DNA from: Thermoproteota archaeon
GTDB lineage: Archaea > Korarchaeota > Korarchaeia > Korarchaeales > Korarchaeaceae
DNA length: 6,384 nucleotides
Assembly: GCA_021158805.1 (NCBI GenBank)
Contig: JAGGTZ010000099.1
Coordinates: 1 to 6,384, forward strand
Direction of reading: 5' to 3'
Shown here: one piece after another, positions 1 to 5,500 of the stretch
How positions within the stretch are numbered: position 1 is the stretch's first letter
Layout of the letters: every line of letters starts with the position of its first letter
Translations under genes and position numbers: made by a program
Notes under the pieces: model-generated
Databases searched by the model: none
What the model was told of the DNA's origin: nothing
What the model saw: the letters and a program-made list of their open reading frames with translations, nothing else

Positions 1-1
1 C

Positions 2-115
2 TAGACTTCTGAGTGATTCATGCCCTATTTTTCCAGGCCTTGAGGAAGCACCTATAACAGCTATAGATCTCGGTTTAAAGAAGAAATCCAGGTCGGAACT
101 CCGGAGCATAGTCAT
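2..115 (-). CDS. Acyl-CoA synthetase (NDP-forming), CoA-binding N-terminus, partial
   Basis: This is the 5' end of a minus-strand gene that leaves the window at the left edge; only 38 codons are present. Translation from the ATG at 115 gives a short leader, then FFFKPRSIAVIGASSRPGKI at residues 11-30 and GHESLRSL after it. That is the start of the Rossmann-type CoA-binding domain of ADP/NDP-forming acetyl- or acyl-CoA synthetases, whose usual pattern is F-x-P-x-S-(I/V)-A-V-I-G-A-S-x-x-P-G-K-(I/V)-G. In archaea these enzymes convert acyl-CoA plus ADP and phosphate to the acid, CoA and ATP in the cytoplasm. A second in-frame ATG at 109 is an equally good start. The frame stays open upstream to a stop at 314-316 but contains no start codon there. 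The gene is divergent from the XPB helicase. Substrate and subunit type (alpha only or alpha-beta fusion) cannot be told from this fragment. The family call rests on the motif; the function is inferred. Confidence 0.8.
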   Translation of the reverse strand, partial: MTMLRSSDLDFFFKPRSIAVIGASSRPGKIGHESLRSL

Positions 116-133
116 GAGACAGATCCTAACTAA

Positions 134-142
134 GCTATTAAG
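134..142 (-). promoter_or_regulatory. Candidate TATA box for the minus-strand acyl-CoA synthetase
   Basis: On the minus strand this reads CTTAATAGC, centred about 24 bases upstream of the ATG at 115 and 30 bases upstream of the alternative ATG at 109. With the usual archaeal spacing of about 25 bases, transcription would start at or very near the start codon, giving a leaderless mRNA. No Shine-Dalgarno site is evident before either ATG, which agrees. The call rests on composition and spacing only. Confidence 0.35.
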
Positions 143-362
143 GTACTTCCTATGAGAGGCCGATGTTTCAGTACTTAGGACTTCAGTAATCCCATTAAGG
201 TCCCACTCAGAATAGTCTAGCTGAATGTGTAAAATAGGCTTCCCATTGTAGTTTTTCTTGATATCGATATTGTTGCCAGCTCCTCTAGCATGCCTATCTG
301 GATTTTCGCATAACTACCGGGAGTGAATGAGGAAGTTGCGGGAAAGTCTTAAGTTCAGAGGT

Positions 363-370
363 CATATTTA
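363..370 (+). promoter_or_regulatory. Candidate TATA box for the xpb-bax1 operon
   Basis: CATATTTA is centred about 32 bases upstream of the XPB start codon. Transcription would then begin around 391-396, giving a nearly leaderless mRNA. The only G-rich stretch (GGGGG at 374-378) lies about 20 bases before the ATG, too far for a normal ribosome binding site, which supports leaderless initiation. The preceding bases are purine-rich, as expected for a BRE, but the match is weak. Confidence 0.4.
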
Positions 371-398
371 GCAGGGGGTAACAACGGGTACCCTACGA

Positions 399-1718
399 AT
401 GAGGTACGACAGGGGCACCATAGTAGTTGAGGGAGTAAGGACACTACAACATTGCACTTGGGACCCTAGGATCGGGGCCCTCAGAACCCTCGGCTATAGG
501 TACAGATACTTAAAACAGATAATACCTGAGGCAATTGATGATGTATTAAACCCCCTACAATCACCTAACCTCGAGGAGAAGGTATCTCTCAAACCTTTCC
601 AGTATGATGCGTTAGAGTCATGGCTCAATAGGAGGAGGGGAATAATAGTACTTCCAACTGGGGCTGGAAAGACGTACATAGCTCTAAAAGCAATGGAGCT
701 ACTAAATGTCCCTACTTTGGTGGTCGTGCCCACCCTGCCTCTCCTAAAGCAATGGAGGGATGTCATCGAATCGCTCTACCATGTTAATGTCGGTGTGATA
801 GGAGGGGGTCAGGAGAGGCTCGAACCCATCACAGTGATAACCTACGATTCAGCTTACTTGAGGGCTGCGGAGTTAGGTAATAGATTCGAGTTCGTAGTTT
901 TTGACGAGGTTCATCATCTAGCAGCAGAAGGCTATATAGAGATAGCCGAGTACTTAGTAGCCCCTTACAGGATGGGGCTCACAGCGACTCTCGAGAGGGA
1001 GGATGGCAGGCATAGGCTCCTCTTCCCCCTGGTTGGTGGTGTTGTCTACCAACTCTTCCCCAAGGATCTATCGGGTGAGCATCTCTCCGAGTTCGATACG
1101 ATAAGGATAAGAGTTGACATGACCGATGATGAGAAGAGGAGATATAAAGAACTCGTAGACGAGTACAAGTCATCCCTCAAAAGAGCGGGCATATCCATAA
1201 GATCTCTTGAGGACTTCAGGAAGTTAGTAATGAGGAGTACCTCTAACAAAGCAGCTAGAAGAGCATTATTAGCGTGGCATGAGGCACGTAAGCTTGCTAT
1301 AAATTCTAGAGCTAAGTTAGATGTGTTAAAAGATCTACTAGAAAGTCACAGGGAGGATAAGGTGATAATATTCACGGAGTTCAATGACATTGCCGAGGAG
1401 ATCAGCAGGAAGTTCCTAATTCCGCTAATTACCCACAGAACGAAACATAAGGAGAGGGAGAAGATCTTGCAAGCTTTCAGGATAGGTGCTGTGACGAAAG
1501 TTGTTACATCGAAGGTCTTAGATGAGGGAATAGATGTACCTGATGCTAGGGTAGGTATAATACTGGGAGGCACCGGGAGCAGGAGGGAATTTGTACAGAG
1601 ATTAGGGAGGATCTTAAGAAAGAGGGAGGGAAAGAGAGCAGTTCTATACGAGATAATATCTAGAGGGACTACTGAGGTGAGGATCTCTAGTAAGAGAAGG
1701 AAGGGGTTGGAGATCTAA
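399..1718 (+). CDS. xpb: XPB/Rad25-type DNA repair helicase
   Basis: A 439-residue superfamily 2 ATP-dependent 3'-5' DNA helicase, the archaeal counterpart of eukaryotic XPB. An N-terminal damage-recognition-like domain (about 1-55) is followed by helicase domain 1: Q-like motif LKPFQYDAL at 64-72, Walker A LPTGAGKT at 85-92 with K91, DEVHH at 169-173, TAT at 195-197, and the XPB-specific RED motif at 200-202. A charged helical thumb insertion spans about 241-305. Helicase domain 2 carries SKVLDEGIDVP at 371-381 and QRLGRILR at 400-407 with its arginine finger. Length and the opening RGTIVVEG match the Archaeoglobus XPB as I remember it, so ATG 399 is chosen; an in-frame stop at 369-371 limits upstream alternatives. 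The next gene starts on the last base of the stop codon and encodes its known partner Bax1. All catalytic motifs are intact. Its precise cellular role in archaea (excision repair or bubble processing) is less settled than the family assignment. Confidence 0.96.
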   Translation: MRYDRGTIVVEGVRTLQHCTWDPRIGALRTLGYRYRYLKQIIPEAIDDVLNPLQSPNLEEKVSLKPFQYDALESWLNRRRGIIVLPTGAGKTYIALKAMELLNVPTLVVVPTLPLLKQWRDVIESLYHVNVGVIGGGQERLEPITVITYDSAYLRAAELGNRFEFVVFDEVHHLAAEGYIEIAEYLVAPYRMGLTATLEREDGRHRLLFPLVGGVVYQLFPKDLSGEHLSEFDTIRIRVDMTDDEKRRYKELVDEYKSSLKRAGISIRSLEDFRKLVMRSTSNKAARRALLAWHEARKLAINSRAKLDVLKDLLESHREDKVIIFTEFNDIAEEISRKFLIPLITHRTKHKEREKILQAFRIGAVTKVVTSKVLDEGIDVPDARVGIILGGTGSRREFVQRLGRILRKREGKRAVLYEIISRGTTEVRISSKRRKGLEI

Positions 1719-1720
1719 TG
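1709..1720 (+). promoter_or_regulatory. Ribosome binding site and TAATG overlap, xpb to bax1
   Basis: GGAG at 1709-1712 precedes the bax1 ATG (1718-1720) by five bases. The ATG shares one base with the XPB stop TAA (1716-1718). This fixes the bax1 start and suggests translational coupling, as expected for two subunits of one complex. Confidence 0.6.
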
Positions 1721-3256
1721 CTCCCATCTCAGTTATTGCGGATTAAGGTGAGGGGCTCCAAGGTATACCCGCTATGGGCTAAGGGGACGGACTTGGAATT
1801 AGAGGTGGCCGAGCAATTAATATCGATGTTTAAGGAAGGGAAGACACTCAAGCAAATACATGAGGAGATTGAAGAACTTGAACAGATATATGAATCGGCT
1901 GGTCTCGACTTCAAGTTCGTAAGGGGGCTGGCCCTTCTTTTAGAGAGAACATCTTCCTTTGAGAGCCCGTCAGCGAGTATTGAACCATCAAAAGCCAGGG
2001 AAGTAGTATTCAGGATAGTGAACGAGATTTACGGGGGGTTCGTTACCGATGAAAGGGATTATGTCATTGAGATCGCTGCCCGAGAGCTTGGACTTACTCC
2101 CAATGAGCTAGAGCGGGCATTATGGGCGGACTCTGAGGAAAACCTGATCCTTACGCAAGGACCAGATTACAGTCCTTCAAGCCTCCTAAGGCAGTACAAC
2201 ATGTCTCTCCTCCAGACAACGTTATTTAAGGCATTGAACATGACTATAAGAACTAAATCTTCAGGCACAGAAGTGAAGAGGCTCTTAAGAGCTGTTAAGA
2301 GGCTAGGATTAATGTATACAGCCACAAAATCCGATCTAGTAGAGTTGAGGATAGATGGGCCTGCATCTGTGCTAAAGATGACCACGAAGTATGGCACATC
2401 ACTGGCGAAGCTAATTCCTCACGTAGTTTCGATGAGAAGCTGGTATATCATGGCTGATATAGTGAGGAAGAGGGGGAGAAGGAAGGCTTTCCTATCTTTT
2501 ACGCTCTCATCCTCTTCTAGGGAACTGTTCCCCCAAGAGCGTCCAGAGGAACCACTCTATGACAGCGAGTTAGAGAGGAGTTTCTCCTCCATAGTTGGCT
2601 CAGCGGGATGGATAGCTTTGAGAGAGCCGGAGCCTCTGATAGCCGGTAACTCCATATTAATCCCCGATTTCCTGCTTAAGAAGGGTGCTGCAAAGATCTA
2701 TGTGGAGGTAATGGGCTTTTGGACTCCCGATTATGTGGAGAAAAAGCTAAGGAAGATAAGGGAAGTGAAGGAGCCGATGTTAATTTTGACAAGGAGAGAC
2801 CTACTTTGTTCTAAGGTCTTAAGGATTCCAAAGGATGTTATAGCTATAGAGGGCAATAAAATAGATAAGGTAGCCCTACTGAGGAAGCTGGAGGAAATTG
2901 AACAGAGGATACTGGGAGAGGTTCGCGAGAGAATAGGAGATCAGGACCTAATAAAGCGTGGTGAGGTCATAGCTGTTAAGGAATTAGCTAAGGAGTTAGG
3001 GTTAACAAGAGAACAGCTGAAAAGACTGCTAGATACTGATAACTACGTGCTTCTTGGAGATTATCTCGTGAAGAGATCTCTGCTAGAGCAACTGAGGGAA
3101 GAAGACATACCAGGAGTGATAAAAGAGTTTAAGGAAGTTCTGAGGAGGATTGGTTTACCTGTAGACATAGCGATCCCCCTCGCTAATTACCTGGGATATG
3201 ATGTTGTTTGGAGAGGGCTCGATGAGGATAATGCTGAGATAAGAGTTAGAAGGTAG
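1718..3256 (+). CDS. bax1: Bax1 endonuclease, XPB partner (DUF790 family)
   Basis: A 512-residue protein of the DUF790/Bax1 family, which binds archaeal XPB and cuts DNA at the unwound junction. The N-terminus (MLPSQLLRIKVRGSKVYPLW) and the VRGLALLLERTSSFE stretch at 68-82 are typical of the family. The nuclease core is visible at about 280-370: YDSELE at 281-286, IPDF at 315-318 with D317, and YVEVMGFWTPDYVEKK at 328-343 with E330. This resembles a PD-(D/E)XK-like site with acidic residues E284/E286, D317 and E330; the classical lysine directly after E330 is absent, and K342, K343 or K346 may substitute. A helix-turn-helix-like segment lies near 415-455. ATG overlaps the XPB stop by one base (TAATG), and GGAG at 1709-1712 sits five bases before it, so translation is probably coupled. 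Genetic linkage strongly supports a helicase-nuclease complex. Nuclease residue assignments are my reading of the sequence. Confidence 0.93.
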   Translation: MLPSQLLRIKVRGSKVYPLWAKGTDLELEVAEQLISMFKEGKTLKQIHEEIEELEQIYESAGLDFKFVRGLALLLERTSSFESPSASIEPSKAREVVFRIVNEIYGGFVTDERDYVIEIAARELGLTPNELERALWADSEENLILTQGPDYSPSSLLRQYNMSLLQTTLFKALNMTIRTKSSGTEVKRLLRAVKRLGLMYTATKSDLVELRIDGPASVLKMTTKYGTSLAKLIPHVVSMRSWYIMADIVRKRGRRKAFLSFTLSSSSRELFPQERPEEPLYDSELERSFSSIVGSAGWIALREPEPLIAGNSILIPDFLLKKGAAKIYVEVMGFWTPDYVEKKLRKIREVKEPMLILTRRDLLCSKVLRIPKDVIAIEGNKIDKVALLRKLEEIEQRILGEVRERIGDQDLIKRGEVIAVKELAKELGLTREQLKRLLDTDNYVLLGDYLVKRSLLEQLREEDIPGVIKEFKEVLRRIGLPVDIAIPLANYLGYDVVWRGLDEDNAEIRVRR

Positions 3257-3357
3257 CGCAGCTATTTAATGCTGATTTACATAGAACCTATCATGGTGAT
3301 CGAATAAGCTGGCCCTAGATAATGCCACTAGCTGAGGGTCACCTTGGGTTCATGGAA

Positions 3358-3365
3358 TTTATAAA
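3358..3365 (+). promoter_or_regulatory. TATA box of the lysYZ promoter
   Basis: TTTATAAA is a near-consensus archaeal TATA box, about 54 bases upstream of the lysY ATG. The expected start is near 3386-3390, giving a leader of roughly 26-30 bases that contains the Shine-Dalgarno site. Of the promoters in this window it looks the strongest. Confidence 0.65.
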
Positions 3366-3403
3366 GACTAAGAGGTTGATTTAGCGTTCATTATTGCTGT
3401 ATA

Positions 3404-3410
3404 GAGGGGT
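3404..3410 (+). promoter_or_regulatory. Shine-Dalgarno site of lysY
   Basis: GAGGGGT lies five bases before the ATG at 3416 and is partly complementary to the archaeal anti-Shine-Dalgarno sequence. It supports that start, which also matches where family members begin (M-x-V-A-V-F-G-A-S-G). Confidence 0.55.
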
Positions 3411-3415
3411 AAGAG

Positions 3416-4438
3416 ATGGAGGTTGCCGTCTTCGGTGCTTCTGGCTATACCGGAGGGGAACTCATCAGACTACTCACGATCCACCCGGTTTTCAATGTAG
3501 TGGTTGCTACATCCAGAGAATATGTAGGGAAACCCATCTACTTCGCCCACCCACATCTGAAGGGTCTCCTTTCCCTGAAGTTTTCCTCGCTAGATAAAGC
3601 AATGGAAGGGGGGTATGATTTCGCCTTGCTAGCCCTACCTCACGGCATGTCGAGGGACATAGTCCCCAAGCTCCTAGAAATTGGGGTGAAGGTCGTAGAT
3701 CTAGGCGCTGACTTCAGGCTGAAAGATCCCGATGCCTATAAATCTTGGTATGGTTGGGAACATCCCTACCCTGATCTGCTTGAAAGGGCCGTTTATGGGA
3801 TGCCAGAGCTTCACAGGGAGGATATAAAGAAAGCGAATTTGGTCGCATCTCCCGGCTGTAATGCAACAGCTACGATCTTAGCGGCAGCACCGCTAGCCAA
3901 GTTGGGAGTTGATTACCTAATATCCGATGTTAAGGTTGGTAGCAGCGAAGCAGGCTCTAAACCCACTAAAGGAACACATCATCCCGAGAGGAGCGGTGCC
4001 ATAAGGCCTTACTCACCATCAGGTCATAGGCATCAAGTGGAGGCCGAGCAAGAGCTCTCTAGGATTGCGGGCAGGGGTATCAGAGTTAGTATAATCCCTC
4101 ACTCGGTTGGATCGGTAAGAGGGGCATTTGCTAGCGTTCACTCCATTTTCGAGATAGATGAGGGAGAGCTATGGCGTGCCTATGCTAAGTTTTATGCGGG
4201 TGAGCCCTTCGTTAGGGTGATGCAAAAGGGCTCCTACCCAAATGTGAAGTCCGTTCTAGGGAGTAACTTCGCCGATGTGGGGTTCTCATCCGATAAGGAA
4301 TTGGCAAGGGTAACGGGCTTTGCAGCCATAGATAATCTGATTAAGGGGGCTGCAGGTCAGGCAATACAGTCCCTGAACATCATGGCGGGTCTAGATGAGA
4401 CTACAGGTCTTAAGCTTCCTCCTCTCAGCCCGGCATAG
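3416..4438 (+). CDS. lysY: LysW-phosphate reductase LysY (ArgC family)
   Basis: A 340-residue NADPH-dependent semialdehyde dehydrogenase of the ArgC family. It reduces the LysW-bound acyl phosphate (alpha-aminoadipyl-delta-phosphate, possibly also glutamyl-phosphate) to the semialdehyde in the cytoplasm. The nucleotide-binding motif is GASGYTGGE at 7-15. The catalytic cysteine is C148 in SPGCNATA (145-152). The basic stretch PTKGTHHPERSGAIRPYSPS (183-202), followed by GHRHQVEAEQEL at 203-214, resembles LysY of LysW-dependent clusters more than classical ArgC, and H204 or H206 is the likely catalytic histidine. KGAAGQAIQ at 310-318 is the usual C-terminal cofactor-side motif. Length is normal and no active-site residue is missing. 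It is followed by lysZ after eight bases and belongs with lysW, lysX and lysJ downstream, which is the main reason for calling it LysY. Dual use for ornithine synthesis is possible and cannot be decided from this gene. Confidence 0.92.
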   Translation: MEVAVFGASGYTGGELIRLLTIHPVFNVVVATSREYVGKPIYFAHPHLKGLLSLKFSSLDKAMEGGYDFALLALPHGMSRDIVPKLLEIGVKVVDLGADFRLKDPDAYKSWYGWEHPYPDLLERAVYGMPELHREDIKKANLVASPGCNATATILAAAPLAKLGVDYLISDVKVGSSEAGSKPTKGTHHPERSGAIRPYSPSGHRHQVEAEQELSRIAGRGIRVSIIPHSVGSVRGAFASVHSIFEIDEGELWRAYAKFYAGEPFVRVMQKGSYPNVKSVLGSNFADVGFSSDKELARVTGFAAIDNLIKGAAGQAIQSLNIMAGLDETTGLKLPPLSPA

Positions 4439-4443
4439 GTGAT
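4437..4443 (+). promoter_or_regulatory. Shine-Dalgarno site deciding the lysZ GTG start
   Basis: AGGTGAT is a perfect seven-base match to the complement of the archaeal 16S rRNA 3' end (ATCACCTCC). It overlaps the lysY stop codon and ends three bases before the GTG at 4447. It supports GTG as the true start, which also places V-K-V-G-G at the N-terminus as in related kinases. Confidence 0.7.
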
Positions 4444-4446
4444 AAC

Positions 4447-5238
4447 GTGATCGTAGTCAAGGTCGGTGGGAGAACCCTCAAAAATATCGAGGCAATCGCT
4501 AGAGATCTCATTAACCATCAGCCCTTCGTGTTAATCCATGGAGGGGGAGATTTCGTAACCCAATACTCGAAGAAGATGGGTGTGGAGCCGAAGATCGTGA
4601 CATCCCCGTCCGGGGTTAGGAGCAGATATACGGATGAGGACGAACTAGAGGTCTTCGTCATGGTCATGGCGGGTAAGGTGAACAAGGAGATCGTCAGCAA
4701 GCTGCTGGACCTAGGAATTAAAGCGGTGGGTATATCTGGTGTAGATGGGCCCACTCTGGTAGCTGAGAGGAAGAAAAGGATAGTCGTACTGGAGAAGGGG
4801 AGGAGGAGAGTTATACCTGGTGGCTTCACGGGAAAAATAAGGGAGGTGAATACCTCTCTGCTTAACTCCTTACTCGCCGAGGGGTATAATGTGGTACTCG
4901 CTCCTTTGGCGAGAGGAATGGAGGGTGAGATGCTCAATGTTGATGGAGATCAGGCGGCATCTGAGGTAGCTAAGGCGCTCAGACCAAGATATTTGGTTCT
5001 CCTTTCCGACGTAGATGGAGTAATATACGAGGGACAACTCATAAAGAAGCTCTCTTGGAATGAGTCCATCCAGTTAGCTGAGAAGATAGGTCCTGGGATG
5101 AATAGGAAGCTCCTGATGGCGGGAAGAGTAGCGGAACAGCAAATTCATGTAGTAATAGCTAGTGGCCTCGTGGAAGAGCCTATTAAGAGGGCGCTAGCTG
5201 GAGGGGGCACCCACATTACAGCCCTCGAATTATCATAG
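4447..5238 (+). CDS. lysZ: LysW-aminoadipate kinase LysZ (ArgB family)
   Basis: A 263-residue amino acid kinase that phosphorylates the side-chain carboxylate of alpha-aminoadipate (or glutamate) carried on LysW, using ATP. The fold is complete: VKVGG at 4-8 with K5, HGGG at 31-34, the substrate loop SPSGVRSRYTDEDELEVFVM at 53-72, NVDGDQAA at 164-171, LLSDVDGV at 185-192, and GPGMNRKLLMA at 215-225 with K221. The SGVRSRYTDE loop is, as I recall, characteristic of LysZ-type enzymes that handle LysW-bound substrates and differs from that of N-acetylglutamate kinases. It starts with GTG, chosen from the strong Shine-Dalgarno match and family alignment. It lies eight bases after lysY and is presumably co-transcribed with it; an A/T hairpin follows directly. 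Which amino acid it prefers, aminoadipate alone or also glutamate, cannot be read from the sequence with confidence. Confidence 0.92.
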   Translation: MIVVKVGGRTLKNIEAIARDLINHQPFVLIHGGGDFVTQYSKKMGVEPKIVTSPSGVRSRYTDEDELEVFVMVMAGKVNKEIVSKLLDLGIKAVGISGVDGPTLVAERKKRIVVLEKGRRRVIPGGFTGKIREVNTSLLNSLLAEGYNVVLAPLARGMEGEMLNVDGDQAASEVAKALRPRYLVLLSDVDGVIYEGQLIKKLSWNESIQLAEKIGPGMNRKLLMAGRVAEQQIHVVIASGLVEEPIKRALAGGGTHITALELS

Positions 5239-5261
5239 AAAAATATTTCCCCCTATTTTTC
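5238..5261 (+). terminator. Candidate hairpin/oligo-T terminator after lysZ
   Basis: A perfect eight-base inverted repeat, GAAAAATA at 5238-5245 and TATTTTTC at 5254-5261, encloses the eight-base loop TTTCCCCC and begins on the last base of the lysZ stop. The right arm supplies the T-run typical of archaeal termination. It would separate lysYZ from lysWXJ. The stem is A/T-rich, so the T-run may matter more than the fold. Confidence 0.45.
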
Positions 5262-5263
5262 GA

Positions 5264-5314
5264 ATATCGTACCCAAATCGACGATAATAACGTTTTTAAT
5301 TTGAGCATATCGTA
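5264..5314. repeat. TATCGT repeats around the lysW promoter, candidate operator
   Basis: The octamer ATATCGTA occurs twice in direct orientation, at 5264-5271 and 5307-5314, 43 bases apart (about four helical turns). An inverted copy of its core, ACGATA, lies at 5281-5286. One direct copy sits upstream of the TATA box and the other between it and the start codon. This arrangement would suit a dimeric or oligomeric regulator. In Sulfolobus the Lrp-like LysM is known to act at the lysW promoter, so an Lrp-type protein is a reasonable guess, but no regulator gene is in the window. Confidence 0.35.
5293..5302 (+). promoter_or_regulatory. TATA box of the lysWXJ promoter
   Basis: TTTTTAATTT is centred about 32 bases upstream of the lysW ATG, placing transcription start near 5322-5325 and making the mRNA nearly leaderless. 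GGTG at 5321-5324 could act as a weak Shine-Dalgarno site only if transcription starts a little earlier. The AT-rich gap after lysZ and the hairpin before it support a separate transcription unit. Confidence 0.5.
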
Positions 5315-5329
5315 TTTCACGGTGCGAAT

Positions 5330-5500
5330 ATGAAAGCCCCCTGCCCAGTGTGCGGCGCTGAGGTAGAACTTCCTGATGATGTAATGGCAGGAGAGCTATT
5401 GGAATGCCCCTCCTGCGGGGCTACTCTCGAAGTACATGAACAGGATGGCCTCTTTATGCTTAGAGAGGCAGAAGAAGTGGGAGAGGACTGGGGAGAATGA
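5330..5500 (+). CDS. lysW: LysW amino-group carrier protein
   Basis: A 56-residue acidic carrier protein. LysX attaches the alpha-amino group of aminoadipate (or glutamate) to the side-chain carboxylate of its C-terminal glutamate; LysZ, LysY and LysJ then work on the tethered substrate, which prevents cyclisation of the semialdehyde. The evidence is strong despite the small size. A zinc-ribbon-like set of cysteines lies at C5, C8, C26 and C29 (CPVC and CPSC), the body is rich in Asp/Glu to attract the basic faces of the enzymes, and the protein ends exactly in EDWGE at 52-56, the hallmark of LysW. The ATG at 5330 is the only sensible start: the GTG at 5322 is out of frame and meets a stop at 5331. 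Its TGA overlaps the lysX ATG by four bases (ATGA), indicating coupled translation. One carrier may serve both lysine and arginine routes in some archaea. Confidence 0.96.
   Translation: MKAPCPVCGAEVELPDDVMAGELLECPSCGATLEVHEQDGLFMLREAEEVGEDWGE

Larger units (their letters stand above)
116..398. other. Divergent intergenic region
   Basis: These 283 bases separate the minus-strand acyl-CoA synthetase from the plus-strand XPB gene. I see no tRNA or rRNA and no convincing plus-strand coding frame. The minus-strand frame of the synthetase stays open through here but has no start codon. Notable short elements are a perfect 10-base palindrome ATATCGATAT at 261-270 and an 8-base palindrome GGGTACCC at 386-393, the latter at the expected XPB transcription start. 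Candidate TATA boxes lie near each end, so the region probably holds two outward promoters. Confidence 0.6.
3257..3415. other. Intergenic region between bax1 and lysY
   Basis: These 159 bases hold no convincing gene. The right half carries the lysY promoter. In the left half, an imperfect nested inverted repeat spans 3295-3343: outer arms GGTGA/TCACC, and inner arms AGCTGGC at 3307-3313 and GCCACTAGCT at 3324-3333, which pair with a three-base bulge. It lies upstream of the TATA box and has no following T-run, so neither a terminator nor an operator role is clear. Confidence 0.5.

Noticed and set aside
3..155. Plus-strand open frame of 50 codons running in from the left edge, with plausible codon use
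   Set aside because: It overlaps antisense to the acyl-CoA synthetase N-terminus, which has a clear family motif, while this frame has none I recognise. It is best read as a shadow.
116..313. Minus-strand frame continuing open upstream of the acyl-CoA synthetase ATG for about 66 codons
   Set aside because: It has no ATG, GTG or TTG start, and its translation shows no recognisable motif. Family members begin close to the ATG at 109 or 115, and a TATA-like box precedes it.
327..371. ATG at 327 in the same frame as XPB, as a possible N-terminal extension
   Set aside because: A TAG at 369-371 ends it after 14 codons, and the XPB start at 399 already aligns with known archaeal XPB N-termini.
3295..3343. 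Possible C/D box small RNA in the bax1-lysY gap (GTGATCG-like box C, CTGA box D)
   Set aside because: Box C has mismatches and the spacing is too short for two guide regions, so only a loose inverted repeat is supported.
3336..3356. GGTTCAT resembling a tRNA T-loop
   Set aside because: No acceptor stem, anticodon arm or matching T-stem can be drawn around it.
3394..3597. Open frame of 67 codons overlapping the start of lysY in another frame
   Set aside because: The lysY frame covers the same bases with full family motifs and a good Shine-Dalgarno site; this frame has neither.
4518..4937. Minus-strand open frame of 139 codons inside lysZ
   Set aside because: It is Ser/Pro/Thr-rich low-information sequence typical of the complement of a purine-rich archaeal gene, and lysZ is complete and well supported.
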